NCBI GenBank assembly: GCA_905479115.1
Contig: CAJQLF010000036.1
Span: 1-64,000 of the forward strand
DNA from: an uncultured Flavobacteriales bacterium
GTDB taxonomy: Bacteria; Bacteroidota; Bacteroidia; Flavobacteriales_D; Sanyastnellaceae
Length of the DNA stretch: 64,000 bases
Direction of reading: 5' to 3'
How positions within the stretch are numbered: position 1 is the stretch's first letter; each line of letters begins with the position of its first letter. Of the stretch, positions 44,950 through 52,250 are shown one piece after another. The position numbers were made by a program, and so were the translations under genes. The notes beneath the pieces were generated by a model that ran no database searches, was not told the DNA's origin, and was given only the letters and a program-made list of their open reading frames with translations.

Positions 44950-45948
44950 ATGAAGCAAATCCTAGCAATCCCCGCTATTGCCCTGTTTTTGGCAACGTCT
45001 TTTTGGACTTTAACGAGTTCGACTGCATCCGCTCAAGACCCTGAGTTCACGCAGTACTTTGCCAATCCGCTGTACTTAAACCCGGCTTTCGCTGGTTCTG
45101 CGCGGTGCCCGCGCCTGACCATGGCGTACAGAAACCAGTGGCCAGCCATGAGTGGTTCATTTGTGACCACATCAGCGGCTTATGACCAACATGTAGAAAC
45201 TTTATCTGGAGGATTGGGGTTCATCGTGATGAATGACCAAGCCGGGCGGGGCACTCTCAGCACCACCACAGCAAGTGGCATTTACAGTTATCAGCAGGCT
45301 GTGACGCGCAAGCTCTCCATCAAAGCAGCAATGCAAGTCACCTATATGCAGAAAGCATTGGATTGGGGACGCTTGACTTTTGGGGATATGATTGACCCTC
45401 GAAGAGGATTCATCTATGAGACCCAGGACATCCCTCGCGGAGGCATGGTTCAAACCGTTGACTTTAGTACCGGAATCTTAGGCTTCACGGATAAATACTA
45501 CTTCGGGATGGCCGTCCATCATTTGAATGAGCCCAACGAATCGCTTGTGGTAGGAATGAGCCGCTTGCCTATGAAATACACCGTGCATGCTGGAGCCGTT
45601 TTGCCTTTACAACGCTCTGTGACTGGTATTGAATCGACCATTTCCCCGAATATACTGTACCGTCGCCAAGGCGAATTTCAGCAGTTGAATGTGGGACTGT
45701 ATGTAAACAAAGGCCCATTGGTCGGTGGCATCTGGTACCGTGGAATTATGTTCACGGATTACCGGGATGCATTCATCGTAACATTGGGCATTAAATCTGA
45801 TGTTGTGCAGTTCGGCTATAGCTATGACTTGACTGTATCAGAATTAACGCCTGCCACAGGAGGTGCTCACGAAATTAGCATGACCATTCAGTTCGATTGC
45901 CGAGGGAAGCGATCGAAATTCCGAACAATAAACTGTCCCTCATTCTAG
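44950..45948 (+). CDS. PorP/SprF family outer-membrane protein
   Basis: 332 residues from ATG 44950. After a signal peptide (about 1-32) the mature protein begins with the family hallmark DPEFTQYFANPLYLNPAFAG. A beta-barrel of about 12-14 strands follows, ending in aromatic/aliphatic strands. PorP/SprF proteins interact with the T9SS periplasmic machinery and with type B-domain cargo (SprB-like adhesins). It sits between porU and gldJ and is followed by gldJ after 39 bp. Which cargo it serves is not determined. Confidence 0.92.
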   Translation: MKQILAIPAIALFLATSFWTLTSSTASAQDPEFTQYFANPLYLNPAFAGSARCPRLTMAYRNQWPAMSGSFVTTSAAYDQHVETLSGGLGFIVMNDQAGRGTLSTTTASGIYSYQQAVTRKLSIKAAMQVTYMQKALDWGRLTFGDMIDPRRGFIYETQDIPRGGMVQTVDFSTGILGFTDKYYFGMAVHHLNEPNESLVVGMSRLPMKYTVHAGAVLPLQRSVTGIESTISPNILYRRQGEFQQLNVGLYVNKGPLVGGIWYRGIMFTDYRDAFIVTLGIKSDVVQFGYSYDLTVSELTPATGGAHEISMTIQFDCRGKRSKFRTINCPSF

Positions 45949-45957
45949 TTTAACTAG
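45945..45957 (+). repeat. Palindrome at the porP-like stop codon
   Basis: CTAGTT-T-AACTAG, perfect 6-bp arms overlapping the stop codon. There is no T-run; it is probably a weak RNA hairpin between porP-like and gldJ. Confidence 0.3.
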
Positions 45958-45987
45958 AGCAGCACCCGCTGCAAACCTACAATCTGC

Positions 45988-47760
45988 ATGAAACCCACAC
46001 GAACCCTCAATACCATGAATTGGAAGTTCATAGCTTTTGGATTCCTCGCCTCTGGCTGGATCCTTTCAGGCTGCACACCTGAGCGATCTGGAGCAACCGG
46101 ATGGGCTTATAACGACACCGCCAATGGCGGTTTTGAACGTCGACCTTACGGCGAGCAAGAAACAGCCCCAGGACTTGTCTTTATCGAAGGCGGAACATTC
46201 ACGATGGGTCAAATCGAAGACGACTTGACGTCCAACTGGGATAACATTCCACGACGAGTAACTGTACCTTCCTTTTACTTGGACGAGACGGAGGTCACCA
46301 ACTCGTTTTGGCTCGAATACTTGCACTGGTTAAATCGCGTTTATGGCGATACATATAGAGAAGTCGTCTTACGTGCCTTGCCTGATACATTGGTATGGAG
46401 AGAAAAACTAGCCTTTAACGAACCTTACGTAGATTACTATCTGCGTCATCCCGCCTACCAAGATTACCCGGTTGTCGGCGTTTCATGGAACCAAGCAAAT
46501 GACTTTTGCAAGTGGCGCACCGATCGGGTGAACGAGCAATTACTTGTTCGTGAAGGACTGATCGCGCACAGCCCAGAAGCCCAAATCGACGAGGAGTTCT
46601 TCACCACGGACACCTACCTAGCTGGGCAATACACCCCCGAGACTGTAACGGAAGGATTGACAGACTTGCGACCTGGCTCTTCTGGAGCGCGGAATGTCCG
46701 ATTTGAAGACGGCCTCTTCCAACCCGCATATCGCCTTCCAACCGAGGCAGAGTGGGAGTATGCTGCCTTGGGATTAATCGGTAATTCATACGCCGAATTA
46801 ATTTCCAATCGCCGCACGTACCCGTGGGATGGTCATTACACACGGGATGATGATTCGAGAGGGCGCAGCTATGGGGGCATGAACGCCAACTTTGTTCGGG
46901 GACGCGGAGATTACATGGGTGTCGCGGGCTCTCTTAACGATGGAGCAGCAGCTACGGCTCCTGTGTATGAATTTATGCCAAACGACTACGGCTTGTACAA
47001 CATGGCTGGAAACGTGAACGAATGGGTCATGGATGTTTATCGACCTTACAATTCTGTTGATGCAGAGGAATTCAGGCCGTTCCGTGGAAATGTTTACCAA
47101 ACAACCCAGCGTAATGCTGAAGGTGAATTGGCCGACAAATACGATTTCGTCGTGTATGACATTGCTGAACTCGAGTCCGATTTGACCGCTTATGAAAAAG
47201 CCGCACGAAAAAATTTCACGAAGGAAGAAGAAAACTTGGTGATGAACATCTTCACTGCTATTGAAGCGGCGAAGGAAGAGATCAAATTGAAGCGACTCGA
47301 AGAAGGACAAGAGCAGATCTCAGAGGCCAAAGAGTTGGTCACGGACAGCGACGAATTAATTGCAGCGGACCTGCTTGATTTGTTTGTTCGCAATGTAGAA
47401 GCTAGCCCCGGCGAACTCCGCTACCGAGATGTCACCGTCGAAGAAAGCCTTGGCCGAGACAACTACCGACAAGCGGATAACATTGACCACTTAGATGGTG
47501 ATTTTGAATCCAGTATTCGGTACAGCGATCCCGATTTCCAATCCCCCGGGAAAAAGAACGAGACGATGTACGGATATGGGAAAACATCCCTTATCAACAA
47601 CCGGGCCCGTGTGTACAAAGGCGGCGGCTGGAACGATCGCAGCTACTGGCTCAGTCCCGGAACACGTCGCTTCCTCGATGAAGACAATGCGTCTGCAGCC
47701 ATCGGTTTCCGATGCGCCATGGACCGTGTGGGTTCTCAAACGTTGAACGCTCCGCGTTGA
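45988..47760 (+). CDS. gldJ: Gliding motility / T9SS lipoprotein GldJ
   Basis: 590 residues. The lipoprotein signal ends in ILSGC (Cys29 with this start; ATG 46015 would give Cys20). The mature protein is an FGE-sulfatase-like fold split by a charged helical insertion (about 385-470): FIEGGTFTMG, FYLDETEVTNSFWLEYL, GVSWNQANDFCKWR, YRLPTEAEWEYAA, NVNEWVMDVY and the C-terminal GGGWNDRSYWLSPGTRRF...GFRCAM. GldJ is an essential gliding and T9SS component that stabilises GldK. Its neighbourhood (porV, porU, murF) is typical of gliding Bacteroidota. Confidence 0.95.
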   Translation: MKPTRTLNTMNWKFIAFGFLASGWILSGCTPERSGATGWAYNDTANGGFERRPYGEQETAPGLVFIEGGTFTMGQIEDDLTSNWDNIPRRVTVPSFYLDETEVTNSFWLEYLHWLNRVYGDTYREVVLRALPDTLVWREKLAFNEPYVDYYLRHPAYQDYPVVGVSWNQANDFCKWRTDRVNEQLLVREGLIAHSPEAQIDEEFFTTDTYLAGQYTPETVTEGLTDLRPGSSGARNVRFEDGLFQPAYRLPTEAEWEYAALGLIGNSYAELISNRRTYPWDGHYTRDDDSRGRSYGGMNANFVRGRGDYMGVAGSLNDGAAATAPVYEFMPNDYGLYNMAGNVNEWVMDVYRPYNSVDAEEFRPFRGNVYQTTQRNAEGELADKYDFVVYDIAELESDLTAYEKAARKNFTKEEENLVMNIFTAIEAAKEEIKLKRLEEGQEQISEAKELVTDSDELIAADLLDLFVRNVEASPGELRYRDVTVEESLGRDNYRQADNIDHLDGDFESSIRYSDPDFQSPGKKNETMYGYGKTSLINNRARVYKGGGWNDRSYWLSPGTRRFLDEDNASAAIGFRCAMDRVGSQTLNAPR

Positions 47761-47785
47761 AGATTCCCCTTGCACTGAATTTGAA

Positions 47786-47819
47786 AAAGCCCTGCCTTGT
47801 TGCGGGGCTTTCTCATTTT
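47786..47819 (+). terminator. Terminator between gldJ and murF
   Basis: A 10-bp stem AAAGCCCTGC / GCGGGGCTTT with a 6-nt loop, followed by TCTCATTTT, a weak T-tract ending at the murF start. Some read-through into murF is likely. Confidence 0.7.
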
Positions 47820-47823
47820 AAAC

Positions 47824-49188
47824 ATGAGCTTGATCGAACCTCGCATGTTACTATCCAACGATGATCCCGCCCTCCTTCGTCTTCTGGACGTATTCCAGCG
47901 TTCCGAAGGCGTCACCACAGATACCCGAACGGCTGGACCCGGTCAAGTTTTTTTTGCTCTGAAGGGTGACAACTTCAATGGGAATACCTATGCTCATCAA
48001 GCCCTTCAAAAAGGCTGCTCTGCTGCAGTTGTGGACGAAGTAGACCTTGTTAACCAGGATGATCCCCGCTATCTGCTTGTTCCCGACGTACTGATTGCGC
48101 TGCAATCACTCGCCAGATGGCATCGCAGGCAGTGGACCTGTCCTGTCATTGGCTTAACCGGTAGCAACGGCAAAACCACCACAAAAGAATTGATCAAGTG
48201 TGTGCTCGAGGCCGGATTCCCACATGTGCACGCGACGAATGGAAACTTCAACAATGAAATCGGAGTTCCTCTCACCCTTCTCGCCAGTCCAAAGGAACCG
48301 GATGTAGCTATCATCGAAATGGGGGCAAATGCACAAAAAGAAATCGCTCTCCTCGCTTCCATCGCCGAACCAACCATGGGACTCATCACCAACATAGGTC
48401 GTGCCCATTTAGAAGGGTTTGGCAGTGAAGATGGAGTGCTCAAAGGAAAAGGCGAACTGTTCGATTTCTTTAGAAAATCGGGGGATGCGGATACCGTGTT
48501 TGTCAATGCCGCAGATCCCAAATTGATGCGCATTAGCCACGACCTCAAGCGATACCTGTTCGGCCTAGCAGGCCATGCTCCGTTTGTTCGTGAAGTGATG
48601 TCTGAGAATCAGTTCACATGGGAAGATTTAAGCGGTCAAATACATGGGCCGATGAACGTTCAAATTGCAGGTCAACACAACAGAGAGAATATTCTGAGTG
48701 CCATCGCCATTGGACTTTATCTGGGAATTTCATCAACGGAATGCACCACGGCCATCGAACGCTATTTACCGACCAACAACCGTTCGCAGTGGCATCACAC
48801 GAATTCCAACCGGGTTTTGCTGGACGCATACAACGCCAACCCCAGCAGCATGCATGCCGCTTTTGAAACATTCCAAAAAGAAGCAAGCACCGGACAAGAT
48901 CATTCAAACGGGCTGTGCATCATCGGAGACATGGGCGAACTGGGCGCTTTTGCAGAAGAGGCTCACATGGAAATCCTCGATGCTGCGATTAAACGAGGGT
49001 TTGACGTTGTCACCGTGGGGCCGCTTTTTGCTCGAGCAGCCGAGCAGACAATGGGGCAGAACGTTACTGTATTTTCATCGACAGCGCTCGTTTGCGAACA
49101 TTTTGAACAACATCCCCCATTCCAACGGAGCATTCTCCTCAAAGGATCACGGTCCATCGCACTGGAGGCCTTATTGAAAGTCCTTTGA
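47824..49188 (+). CDS. murF: UDP-MurNAc-tripeptide--D-alanyl-D-alanine ligase
   Basis: Last cytoplasmic peptide addition in peptidoglycan precursor synthesis. 454 residues from ATG 47824. N-terminal domain with DTRTAGPGQVFFAL, the Mur-ligase P-loop GLTGSNGKTTTKE, NGNFNNEIGVPLTLL, EMGANAQKEI, NIGRAHLEGFG, and DAYNANPSSM near the C-terminal domain. It follows gldJ, a conserved neighbour pair in gliding Bacteroidota. Confidence 0.96.
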   Translation: MSLIEPRMLLSNDDPALLRLLDVFQRSEGVTTDTRTAGPGQVFFALKGDNFNGNTYAHQALQKGCSAAVVDEVDLVNQDDPRYLLVPDVLIALQSLARWHRRQWTCPVIGLTGSNGKTTTKELIKCVLEAGFPHVHATNGNFNNEIGVPLTLLASPKEPDVAIIEMGANAQKEIALLASIAEPTMGLITNIGRAHLEGFGSEDGVLKGKGELFDFFRKSGDADTVFVNAADPKLMRISHDLKRYLFGLAGHAPFVREVMSENQFTWEDLSGQIHGPMNVQIAGQHNRENILSAIAIGLYLGISSTECTTAIERYLPTNNRSQWHHTNSNRVLLDAYNANPSSMHAAFETFQKEASTGQDHSNGLCIIGDMGELGAFAEEAHMEILDAAIKRGFDVVTVGPLFARAAEQTMGQNVTVFSSTALVCEHFEQHPPFQRSILLKGSRSIALEALLKVL

Positions 49189-49215
49189 TACGGCTCATGG
49201 AATAAACCAAGACGT

Positions 49216-49229
49216 TATCTTTGGCCATC
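49216..49229 (+). promoter_or_regulatory. Leaderless-type promoter of tyrS
   Basis: TATCTTTG at 49216-49223, six bases, then ATG 49230. A TTG inside the box could also serve as an in-frame start (49221), but that would put the promoter inside the gene. Confidence 0.65.
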
Positions 49230-50501
49230 ATGGATTTCATCAATGAATTGCGTTGGAGGGGCATGTTGCATGACATGACGCCCGGACTCGAAGAATTGCT
49301 CTCGAAAGGCAACGTCACCGGCTACGTCGGATTTGACCCTACCGCCGATTCACTGCACATTGGAAATTTGGTGCCCGTCATGATGCTCGTGCATTGGCAG
49401 CGCGGGGGACACAACCCCATTGCACTGGTCGGCGGAGCGACTGGAATGGTCGGCGACCCCAGCGGAAAATCCGCTGAGCGACAGCTGTTAGATGTAGACC
49501 AAATCCATCACAACTTAGCCTGTCAGAAAGCACAGCTTGAACAATTCTTAGACTTTGATGGCGACCACGCCGCGTGCGTTGTCAACAACGCGGATTGGTT
49601 CAAGGAGTTTAAATTCTTGGACTTTATTCGTGACGTCGGCAAGCACATCACAGTCAATTATATGACGTCCAAGGACAGCGTCAAAAAACGCTTGGAATCC
49701 GGCATGAGCTTTACGGAATTCAGTTACCAATTAGTGCAAGGCTATGATTTTTTTCACCTCTGGAAAAACCACAACTGCCAGGTTCAATTCGGTGGATCCG
49801 ATCAATGGGGCAACATCACTACCGGAACCGAAATGATTCGTCGAATGGGTGGAGGACACGCTTTTGCAGTTACTGCGCCCCTGATAACAAAAGCCGACGG
49901 AAGCAAGTTCGGAAAGTCCGAAGGTGGAAACATTTGGATAGACAAAGCAAAGACGTCGGCCTACAAGTTTTATCAGTATTGGATTAACGCTGCGGATGAG
50001 GATGTGAGCAAGTACATCCGCATTTTCACCCTCAAGTCACAAGAAGAAATTGAAGTCCTCGAAGCGCAACATGCCGCCGATCCGGGACAGCGAATTTTGC
50101 AGAAAGCGTTGGCAGAGGATATAACAGCCCGCGTGCACAGTGAAGCCGATTTGGCAACGGCCATTGCCGCTTCCCAGCTTTTGTTCGGAAAGTCGAGCAA
50201 AGAAAGCATCGAAGCCTTGCCGGAGTCCGAGTTTCTGAGTGTCTTTGAGGGAGTCCCTCAGGCTCAGCTGAGCACGGCACAAATCGAGTCTGGCATTCCC
50301 GTCATTGACTTTTTATCCGAATTCACCGGATTTCTCAGCTCGAAAGGCGAAGCGCGCCGTGCCCTGAAGGAAAACAGCATCTCCATTAACAAGGTCAAAG
50401 TCAGCGAAGACACCATTGTGTCGGGTGAGGACTTAATCAGTGGTCGCCACATCTTGGTCCAGCGCGGAAAGAAAAATTATTTTTTGGTGCAGTGTGACTG
50501 A
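49230..50501 (+). CDS. tyrS: Tyrosyl-tRNA synthetase
   Basis: A class I aminoacyl-tRNA synthetase. 423 residues from ATG 49230. It has the HIGN motif at 43-46, GGATGMVGDPSGKS, the QFGGSDQWGN tyrosine-specific segment, KFGKS at 226-230, and a C-terminal S4-type RNA-binding domain (about 355-423). The promoter box directly before the ATG indicates its own transcript independent of murF. Confidence 0.96.
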   Translation: MDFINELRWRGMLHDMTPGLEELLSKGNVTGYVGFDPTADSLHIGNLVPVMMLVHWQRGGHNPIALVGGATGMVGDPSGKSAERQLLDVDQIHHNLACQKAQLEQFLDFDGDHAACVVNNADWFKEFKFLDFIRDVGKHITVNYMTSKDSVKKRLESGMSFTEFSYQLVQGYDFFHLWKNHNCQVQFGGSDQWGNITTGTEMIRRMGGGHAFAVTAPLITKADGSKFGKSEGGNIWIDKAKTSAYKFYQYWINAADEDVSKYIRIFTLKSQEEIEVLEAQHAADPGQRILQKALAEDITARVHSEADLATAIAASQLLFGKSSKESIEALPESEFLSVFEGVPQAQLSTAQIESGIPVIDFLSEFTGFLSSKGEARRALKENSISINKVKVSEDTIVSGEDLISGRHILVQRGKKNYFLVQCD

Positions 50502-50516
50502 TCCCCTGCGGTCATT

Positions 50517-51575
50517 TCACTCCACCGTCATCAGATTGCACCCGCGGACTTCCGCGTGGTCAAATCGACCAAGCACTTCAAAGCTACCGTCGTCAAATCG
50601 CCTTCCCAGATCGCCTGTTGCCAAAAAAGAGCAGCTCGATAGGTTGGTCAAATCCATGACATGAATCCGTCCTTGGCGACCAGAAGTCAGCCAATCACCG
50701 GGATCCGACATCGACCCAATCCAAATTTGCAACCACGGAGGTGATTCAAATCGTCCATTCTTCTTTGACCAAGCTTGGGAGAGCATTTCCGTCATCCCAT
50801 ATTCGCTGCCAGTTACGCCTCCTGTGCTAAGCGGCGCCAACAAGCTGTGCACTTCAGCACGGATGCGCTCGGGACCCTGCCCTTTCATCCCTCCGGTCTC
50901 CACAATCCTGATCTGCAGTTTTGGCCAATTCGAAGCTATTGCTGATTCCCGCTCAGCCCAGCCCAACAGAGCATGGGTAACACCGATGATGCAGACTTTT
51001 CTTGTTCCGTTTCCCTCCTGCTTCAACTCCATTAGTGCGCCTTCTAATCCAGCGAAATCCTTCAAAAAGAAGCGCTGATCGGGATCTTTCACGCCGGTCC
51101 GACTCATGAAATTCCGAACCATGTGGACAAGCGAAGATTGCCCGCGCTCCAGGTAACCAGGGAGTAGCCCAAAAAAGGCCGTATCATCCAAGGATCCTAA
51201 CGTCGTCTTGTATCCTTGTTCTGCCATGTCATCATACCACCCTATATCGTCGACAACGTGTTGGGAGCGGATTTGACCCGAAGTGCCTGAACTCAAGAAG
51301 ACCTTCTCGTTCGGCAACGTCTCTGGGAATACAGAAATTCGATGGGTTTGGAAAAATTCGACAGGCAAAAATGGAATTTGTTCTATCGATCCAACATGAT
51401 CTGGATTCACTCCGCGCAATTTTACGAACGTTCCGTATAGACCATTGCACTCCGCTTGGAAGCGAAAAACACGCAAGGCAAAATCATCCCAATGGCCTCC
51501 ATGGGCCACCATGTCACGCATCTCATTTCTAAGTGCATGCAACTTTTCGAACGTACGGGCTTGATTTTGCATCAT
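50517..51575 (-). CDS. LuxE-like acyl-protein synthetase / acyl-activating enzyme
   Basis: 352 residues from ATG 51575. It resembles the LuxE/acyl-protein synthetase branch of ANL-type adenylating enzymes: FALRVFRFQAECN, IPFLPVEFF, the phosphate loop FLSSGTSG, ETGGMKGQG, GMTEMLSQAW, and a C-terminal TGDLGRRFDDG hinge followed by LGRFDHAEVRG. In Bacteroidota such genes occur outside lux operons and probably activate a fatty acid; no luxC/luxD partner is nearby. The frame reaches 51638, but the divergent lipoprotein's promoter lies in that stretch. Confidence 0.85.
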   Translation of the reverse strand: MMQNQARTFEKLHALRNEMRDMVAHGGHWDDFALRVFRFQAECNGLYGTFVKLRGVNPDHVGSIEQIPFLPVEFFQTHRISVFPETLPNEKVFLSSGTSGQIRSQHVVDDIGWYDDMAEQGYKTTLGSLDDTAFFGLLPGYLERGQSSLVHMVRNFMSRTGVKDPDQRFFLKDFAGLEGALMELKQEGNGTRKVCIIGVTHALLGWAERESAIASNWPKLQIRIVETGGMKGQGPERIRAEVHSLLAPLSTGGVTGSEYGMTEMLSQAWSKKNGRFESPPWLQIWIGSMSDPGDWLTSGRQGRIHVMDLTNLSSCSFLATGDLGRRFDDGSFEVLGRFDHAEVRGCNLMTVE

Positions 51576-51615
51576 TTCACGTCGGCGTAACCGCACCGCG
51601 AAGTTCCGGATTCCG

Positions 51616-51629
51616 TAGCTTTGAACCCA
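51616..51629 (+). promoter_or_regulatory. Leaderless-type promoter of the 51630 lipoprotein gene
   Basis: TAGCTTTG at 51616-51623, six bases, then ATG 51630. It lies in the divergent gap with the LuxE-like gene. Confidence 0.6.
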
Positions 51630-52157
51630 ATGTTCCATTCGAAATTCATCGTTTACTCGTTTCAGAGGCGGCTCGCACCTTCGATGTGCCTGCTGCTCCT
51701 GCCTTTTGTTAGCTGCCTTCCTGAATCTAATTTTCCAGACGAGCCCATCATCGAATTCCAGTCATTCGATGTCCAAGCGAGCGGAGGACGAGAATTGATT
51801 ATTCGTTTTTCTGATGGAGATGGAAACATGGGGTTGGCCCAAGGCGATACCATGCCTCCTTTTTGCGCGTCCTGTGAGCACCATCAAAATTTGAAGTGTG
51901 AATACCAAGAATTGCGAGAGGGACTATGGGTCGAGGTCAACTTGGACCCTGAAGCAGGCCAGATTCCATTCTATTATCGGGTTCCACCGGCTGCGCCCAC
52001 TGGGCAGAATCCAGCCCAGAATGGCACCATCGCCATCGACATGAATTCATGGTATTTGAACACCGAGTACGATTCCATGAGATTCCGTATCATGCTCTTC
52101 GATCGAGATTTAAATGCTTCTAATGAAGTATTCACTTACGCGGTAGCCAAGCCTTAA
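51630..52157 (+). CDS. Lipoprotein of unknown function
   Basis: 175 residues from ATG 51630. A basic N-region (QRR) and hydrophobic MCLLLLPFVSC end in the probable lipidated Cys29. The mature part has a beta-strand with IIRFSDGDGNMGLAQGD, an acidic calcium-loop-like segment common in Bacteroidota lipoproteins, a C-x2-C pair (FCASC) plus a nearby cysteine, and a C-terminal MRFRIMLFDRDLNASNEV segment. Function is unknown. The start is supported by an exact promoter box six bases upstream. Confidence 0.78.
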   Translation: MFHSKFIVYSFQRRLAPSMCLLLLPFVSCLPESNFPDEPIIEFQSFDVQASGGRELIIRFSDGDGNMGLAQGDTMPPFCASCEHHQNLKCEYQELREGLWVEVNLDPEAGQIPFYYRVPPAAPTGQNPAQNGTIAIDMNSWYLNTEYDSMRFRIMLFDRDLNASNEVFTYAVAKP

Positions 52158-52197
52158 GAACGCGGTATCAACGAGAGGCAAAGGAATCATCGAGCAT

Positions 52198-52232
52198 AAA
52201 AAAAGGCGCCCCATCCAGGGACGCCTTTTCTT
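52198..52232. terminator. Bidirectional terminator
   Basis: Stem AAAAGGCG.CCC / GGG.CGCCTTTT with a 5-nt loop, flanked by A's on one side and T's on the other. It separates two convergent genes. Confidence 0.88.
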
Positions 52233-52250
52233 CATCTCGTGCTAATTTCC

